Positions 60,873 to 64,000 of a stretch of DNA of 64,000 bases are shown in pieces (position 1 is the stretch's first letter; each line of letters starts with the position of its first letter). A model generated the notes under the pieces. That model was given only the letters and a program-made list of their open reading frames with translations. It was not told the origin of the DNA and made no database searches. The position numbers were made by a program, and so were the translations under genes. Source of the stretch: an uncultured Opitutales bacterium (GTDB taxonomy: Bacteria > Verrucomicrobiota > Verrucomicrobiia > Opitutales > Intestinicryptomonadaceae); NCBI GenBank assembly GCA_900547395.1, contig URGP01000009.1:42140-106139 (forward strand), read 5' to 3'.

Positions 60873-63629
60873 ATGAAAACAAAAAGATACCTTCTCTCGC
60901 TAGCGGCTTCAGCTCTATTTTTGAGCGGTGCATACGCCGCAGACACAGAACTTGTGCTTGACGCATCCCAAGACGGTTTGACATGGGCTGACGCTCTTTG
61001 GTCAAACGGAACGCCGCAAGCGGATATCACTGCCCTCATCAACATTGCCGACTCTGAAAATCCCCTTTTGATACAAGGTGAAGCTGTGGCGGGAAAGCTT
61101 GATGTTTACAATAACTCATACCTTTTGCTTACAGGCGAAGGAAATTCTCTCACATCAACCATAATCGGCCCCCCCTACGGGGATGTCATACTTTACAACA
61201 ATTCAAAATTTGTTGTTTCGGACAAGGCAAGTTTGACAATTGCAAACGGAATGTCTGTTTATGTTAATGACAATGCATCGTTTGAAGTTGATGGAGCTAC
61301 TTTTACTGGTCAGTTTTATAACAAAGTAAACAGTGCGGTAATTAAAAATGGCTCGACTTGGAATGCAACGGGATATCATAACGGAATACAAGACGCCAAT
61401 ATCCTTGTTAAAGATTCCACAATCAATTCAACAACAGGCTTCCAGATGGGATCAGGTCAAACGGCAGGTCATTCCAAAGTGCTTACTTTGGAAAATTCCG
61501 ACTGGCAGTTTGGCGGCAACGGCGCAAACTTCTGCGGCATTGTAAATATTCTCGATTCTTCTATTACAAGCACGGGACATATAAATGTGGCTGCCGAAGG
61601 CGGCAACGCTTCGGGTGAAAACTTGCTTTATATGAAAGGCTCTTCCGCAGAATCGCTTTCCACGATGAAAACTTTTAAGCTTTGGTGGAACACCAACGGC
61701 GGAGATACTTCCACGACTTTGCACCAAGCGGGAAATACAAACATAACAATTACAAATGCTTTTGATTCCTCCAACAATACAAACGGCGGCGGTAATGTAT
61801 TGTGGCTCTTCTCGGGCGATAACAACACAGCTCAAAATTCCGCAGACTCCTCTTGGGGTGATAACGGAAAAAACAAAAACACCACCGGTATTTGGAAAAT
61901 CACAAATGCTCAAATAACAGACGGAGTTGAAACAACTTCCACAAACTCGCTTTTTAAAAACAATACGATACACCTAAAAGTTTCGAGCGTTGAAGGCAAT
62001 GACTTGCAGTCAATCGTTGACTGGGCGGGCGAAACCAATACATTCAGGACGGCATACGATGTTCGTGCATACCTTTCAACAGGAGCAAACACAAACTCTC
62101 TTGCATCGTTTACAGTTCGCGATGGTGCGGTTGCAGACATTGGTTCATACGTTATCGTGGGTTCAGACGCGGCTCTTTCCGGCACGGCATCGTTTAATAT
62201 TTTAAACGGGGCAACCTATAACCAAAAATACCATTTGGTTCTCCAAAATTCAACTGTTGCAGGTTCGACAGGGCAATCTTTGGCAACTTTAGACAATGCA
62301 ATTTGGAACAGAACAAATGGCAATCTTCATATCGGCGTAGGACTTTCTCAAAGAGATGATAATCCTAAACAAGATGCAATCTCAGGCACTTCTGTTTTAA
62401 CTATTAGAAATTCAGATCCCATAACATTCGGGGGCAGTATTCTTCTTGCTGGCTCAAGCGTTGATTTGAGCGAAAGCGGCGGAACGCACACAAATGTTGC
62501 AAAACTTGTTATTGAAAACACTCAATTCACAATGAACGGAGAGCTTTACTTCGGGCATTCCGCTAAAAACGGATCTACTATTTATGGCGGCGATACGTTT
62601 ATCGAAGTTATAGGCGAAAATTCCGCATTCATATCCTCTAAGAAAGGCTTGTATTCGGGCTATAACACGACCACATATGGCGGAAACCGCAAAATTATGG
62701 TAAGCGGAAAGAACAACACGGTTTCCTTCGGCTCGGACGGCGCTTTTCACATGAACTCCGCAGGAGGTGCAAAACAATATGGCGGCTCGTTTGAAGTCAA
62801 TATTCAAGGCGAAGGTCATACCTTCCAAACAGGAAACAATATCGATATCGGCATAAAAAATGCCGCAGGCGGTTCAAATACATTCTATGTAAAAGGAACA
62901 TCTTCCGCCAATAAAAACAAAGTTCTTGTCAATGGCGGAACTATTTACATCAAAGCTTCCAGCGATCAAGAATCAACCATCGTCAACACAATGGAACTTG
63001 CCGGAAATACAATTCTCCAAAAAGCCGACGGCGGAAGCATAAACTTTAATTTGTCTTCTTCCGATACTGCCGTTGCGGGTACGGCAAAATTCATAATATC
63101 GGGTGAAAACAACGAAGTTTATTTGAACAACTTGTCAGTAGGCAGAACAGACCTTGATTCAGGAAGTGTATTGCTCCAAATTGAAGGTTCAACACACAAC
63201 ATTAGTGCAGTTAATTTTGCAATGAGAACAAGTGGCTTGAATACACAAGCGGCAACACTCTCTTTCGTTTCTGACAGCGTTGGCATATCCACTTTGAAAA
63301 CCACAAGCGTAAACGAATTAAGCGGTTTCATTGACGTGGATTTCTCAAAGTATGTCGCCCAAACAACCGACGCAGTGCAATTTATTCTGATATCCGCCGA
63401 AAATAATTGGGACGGTTCAAATTACGAAACAGACAGCGATAGCGAATACATAAAAGTTGCGCTGGCAAATGAAAACGATACTTGGAGAACTTTCATGGAA
63501 GGCAACAACCTCGTGTTGGAATATACTTCCGCTGTAATTCCCGAGCCTTCGACGTTTGCCGCCATATTCGGCGCGATTGCCCTTGCATTTGCCGCATACC
63601 GCAAAAAAAACGTGCAGGAACGGCAATAA
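60873..63629 (+). CDS. Large PEP-CTERM surface protein (918 aa)
   Basis: The protein has a signal peptide (cleavage probably after AYAA), a very long Asn/Thr/Ser/Gly-rich region of short beta strands (such as NNSKFVVSDKASLTIANGMSV trimmed here to its core SLTIANGMS), like autotransporter-type repeats, and a tail with VIPEPSTFAAIFGAIALAF and then AAYRKK. It would be exosortase-sorted to the envelope or exported. The tail is nearly identical to that of the shorter PEP-CTERM protein at 45748. The end of the coding region overlaps the first copy of a 149-base repeat by 13 bases. Confidence 0.87.
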   Translation: MKTKRYLLSLAASALFLSGAYAADTELVLDASQDGLTWADALWSNGTPQADITALINIADSENPLLIQGEAVAGKLDVYNNSYLLLTGEGNSLTSTIIGPPYGDVILYNNSKFVVSDKASLTIANGMSVYVNDNASFEVDGATFTGQFYNKVNSAVIKNGSTWNATGYHNGIQDANILVKDSTINSTTGFQMGSGQTAGHSKVLTLENSDWQFGGNGANFCGIVNILDSSITSTGHINVAAEGGNASGENLLYMKGSSAESLSTMKTFKLWWNTNGGDTSTTLHQAGNTNITITNAFDSSNNTNGGGNVLWLFSGDNNTAQNSADSSWGDNGKNKNTTGIWKITNAQITDGVETTSTNSLFKNNTIHLKVSSVEGNDLQSIVDWAGETNTFRTAYDVRAYLSTGANTNSLASFTVRDGAVADIGSYVIVGSDAALSGTASFNILNGATYNQKYHLVLQNSTVAGSTGQSLATLDNAIWNRTNGNLHIGVGLSQRDDNPKQDAISGTSVLTIRNSDPITFGGSILLAGSSVDLSESGGTHTNVAKLVIENTQFTMNGELYFGHSAKNGSTIYGGDTFIEVIGENSAFISSKKGLYSGYNTTTYGGNRKIMVSGKNNTVSFGSDGAFHMNSAGGAKQYGGSFEVNIQGEGHTFQTGNNIDIGIKNAAGGSNTFYVKGTSSANKNKVLVNGGTIYIKASSDQESTIVNTMELAGNTILQKADGGSINFNLSSSDTAVAGTAKFIISGENNEVYLNNLSVGRTDLDSGSVLLQIEGSTHNISAVNFAMRTSGLNTQAATLSFVSDSVGISTLKTTSVNELSGFIDVDFSKYVAQTTDAVQFILISAENNWDGSNYETDSDSEYIKVALANENDTWRTFMEGNNLVLEYTSAVIPEPSTFAAIFGAIALAFAAYRKKNVQERQ

Positions 63630-63660
63630 AAAAGCAGTTTTATAAGATTTATTTTTCAGC

Positions 63661-63687
63661 AAGCATCCTTTAATAGGATGCTTTTTT
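63661..63687 (+). terminator. Terminator hairpin in repeat copy 1
   Basis: A nine-base-pair stem (AAGCATCCT with AGGATGCTT) with a five-base loop is followed by a T run, 31 bases after the PEP-CTERM stop. The same hairpin recurs at 63896-63922 in copy 2. Confidence 0.88.
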
Positions 63688-63709
63688 ATTGCCTCGCCCT
63701 ACATTTGCC

Positions 63710-63755
63710 CTTTGCCTGCGACTTGCGGACTTTTGTCCGCCTACGCTTGGCAAAG
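63710..63755. repeat. REP-like imperfect palindrome
   Basis: CTTTGCC (63710-63716) pairs with GGCAAAG (63749-63755), GCG (63718-63720) with CGC (63744-63746), and GCGGAC (63725-63730) with GTCCGC (63735-63740) around a TTTT loop. The layered stem with internal loops looks like a REP/BIME-type hairpin. The same structure is in copy 2 at 63945-63990. Confidence 0.75.
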
Positions 63756-63851
63756 AACAAAGCATCGGGCTTCCTGCACGTTTTTTCACCTCACAACATA
63801 TCAAACTTACCCGCGAAAACATAACCTCACTATGCTCCGCTTTCATTCTTC

Positions 63852-64000
63852 GGAACGGCAATAAAAAAGCGGTTTTATAAGATTTATTTTTCAGCAAGCA
63901 TCCTTTAATAGGATGCTTTTTTATTGCCTCGCCCTACATTTGCCCTTTGCCTGCGACTTGCGGACTTTTGTCCGCCTACGCTTGGCAAAGAACAAAGCAT
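63852..64000 (+). repeat. 149-base direct repeat, copy 2 (runs to the window edge)
   Basis: This is the second copy of the unit at 63617, identical at 148 of 149 positions and ending exactly at the last base of the window, so the repeat may be longer or continue as an array. It carries its own terminator hairpin (63896-63922) and palindrome, but here no gene ends in it. Confidence 0.93.

Larger units (their letters stand above)
63617..63765 (+). repeat. 149-base direct repeat, copy 1
   Basis: This unit covers the last codons of the PEP-CTERM gene, a terminator hairpin and a REP-like palindrome. It is repeated at 63852-64000 with a single mismatch (A at 63636 versus G at 63871), giving a 235-base period. 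The 86 bases between the copies (63766-63851) show no gene; they include TTCCTGCACGTTTTTT, an exact inverted copy of bases at the end of the PEP-CTERM gene. Confidence 0.95.

Noticed and set aside
63670..63897. A minus-strand frame starting MLKNKSYKTAFLLPF, whose opening also occurs in another minus-strand frame at 63417-63662
   Set aside because: The shared start comes from the 149-base DNA repeat and covers terminator hairpins; nothing suggests a protein.

Overview
The window looks like a chromosomal segment from a Gram-negative bacterium of the phylum Verrucomicrobiota, probably class Opitutae and possibly gut-associated. The clues are two secreted proteins ending in a near-identical PEP-CTERM sorting tail (PEPST, then a hydrophobic stretch, then Arg/Lys), outer-membrane assembly genes (BamD-like, LptE-like), many secreted carbohydrate-active proteins, and moderate to low G+C with A-rich lysine/glutamate codon use. 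The placement is inferred from protein style; there is no rRNA gene here to confirm it.

Layout. 1-9131 (+): the end of a DsbD-type reductase, then a tight run lysA, YbgC-like thioesterase, Agl23-like membrane protein, AsmA-like giant, panB and a SET-domain protein. 9138-18103 (-): AmpG-like transporter, LrgB, LrgA, RecJ, ThrS, TrmB and a Ski2-type helicase. 18227-18342: tRNA-Phe with its terminator. 18499-27366: a secreted GH2 glycosidase, a small unknown protein, a NeuD-like acyltransferase, mannose-1-phosphate guanylyltransferase (-), a DUF1080 protein, a porin-like protein and an NCS1 permease. 27427-29613 (-): NAD-dependent DNA ligase.

29767-37171 (+) is the most unusual part: an eleven-frame, 7.4 kb run of phage head and tail-like genes (a DUF935/Mu gp29 portal split by an in-frame TAA, Mu I-like protease/scaffold, decoration protein, capsid, gp36-like connector, tail-completion protein, and four unrecognised frames). 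It sits between two housekeeping genes and no integrase, terminase, tape measure or lysis gene is visible. It could be a decaying prophage, a domesticated particle, or the structural part of a gene-transfer-agent-like system encoded at several loci.

37204-45622: glycyl-tRNA synthetase (-), a zinc-ribbon protein, MnmM, an orphan substrate-binding protein (-), then rpmF (59 aa), plsX, fabH, bamD-like, lptE-like and rpe, which join ribosome, phospholipid, fatty-acid and envelope functions. 45748-49407: a PEP-CTERM protein and a convergent secreted beta-helix protein. 49678-52319: rpsO and pnp in the classic order. 52404-58481: a secreted Ig-repeat protein, a GH71/99-like lipoprotein and a sodium:solute symporter with a large soluble insert. 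58630-63629: glyA, a pseudopilin-like protein and a 918-residue PEP-CTERM protein. 63617-64000 holds two near-identical 149 bp repeats, each carrying a terminator hairpin and a REP-like palindrome; the second runs to the window edge. No other stretch longer than 300 bases lacks a gene.

Most genes are core metabolism and envelope biogenesis. The accessory layer is secreted polysaccharide handling, PEP-CTERM surface proteins, the phage-structural island and the terminal repeats.
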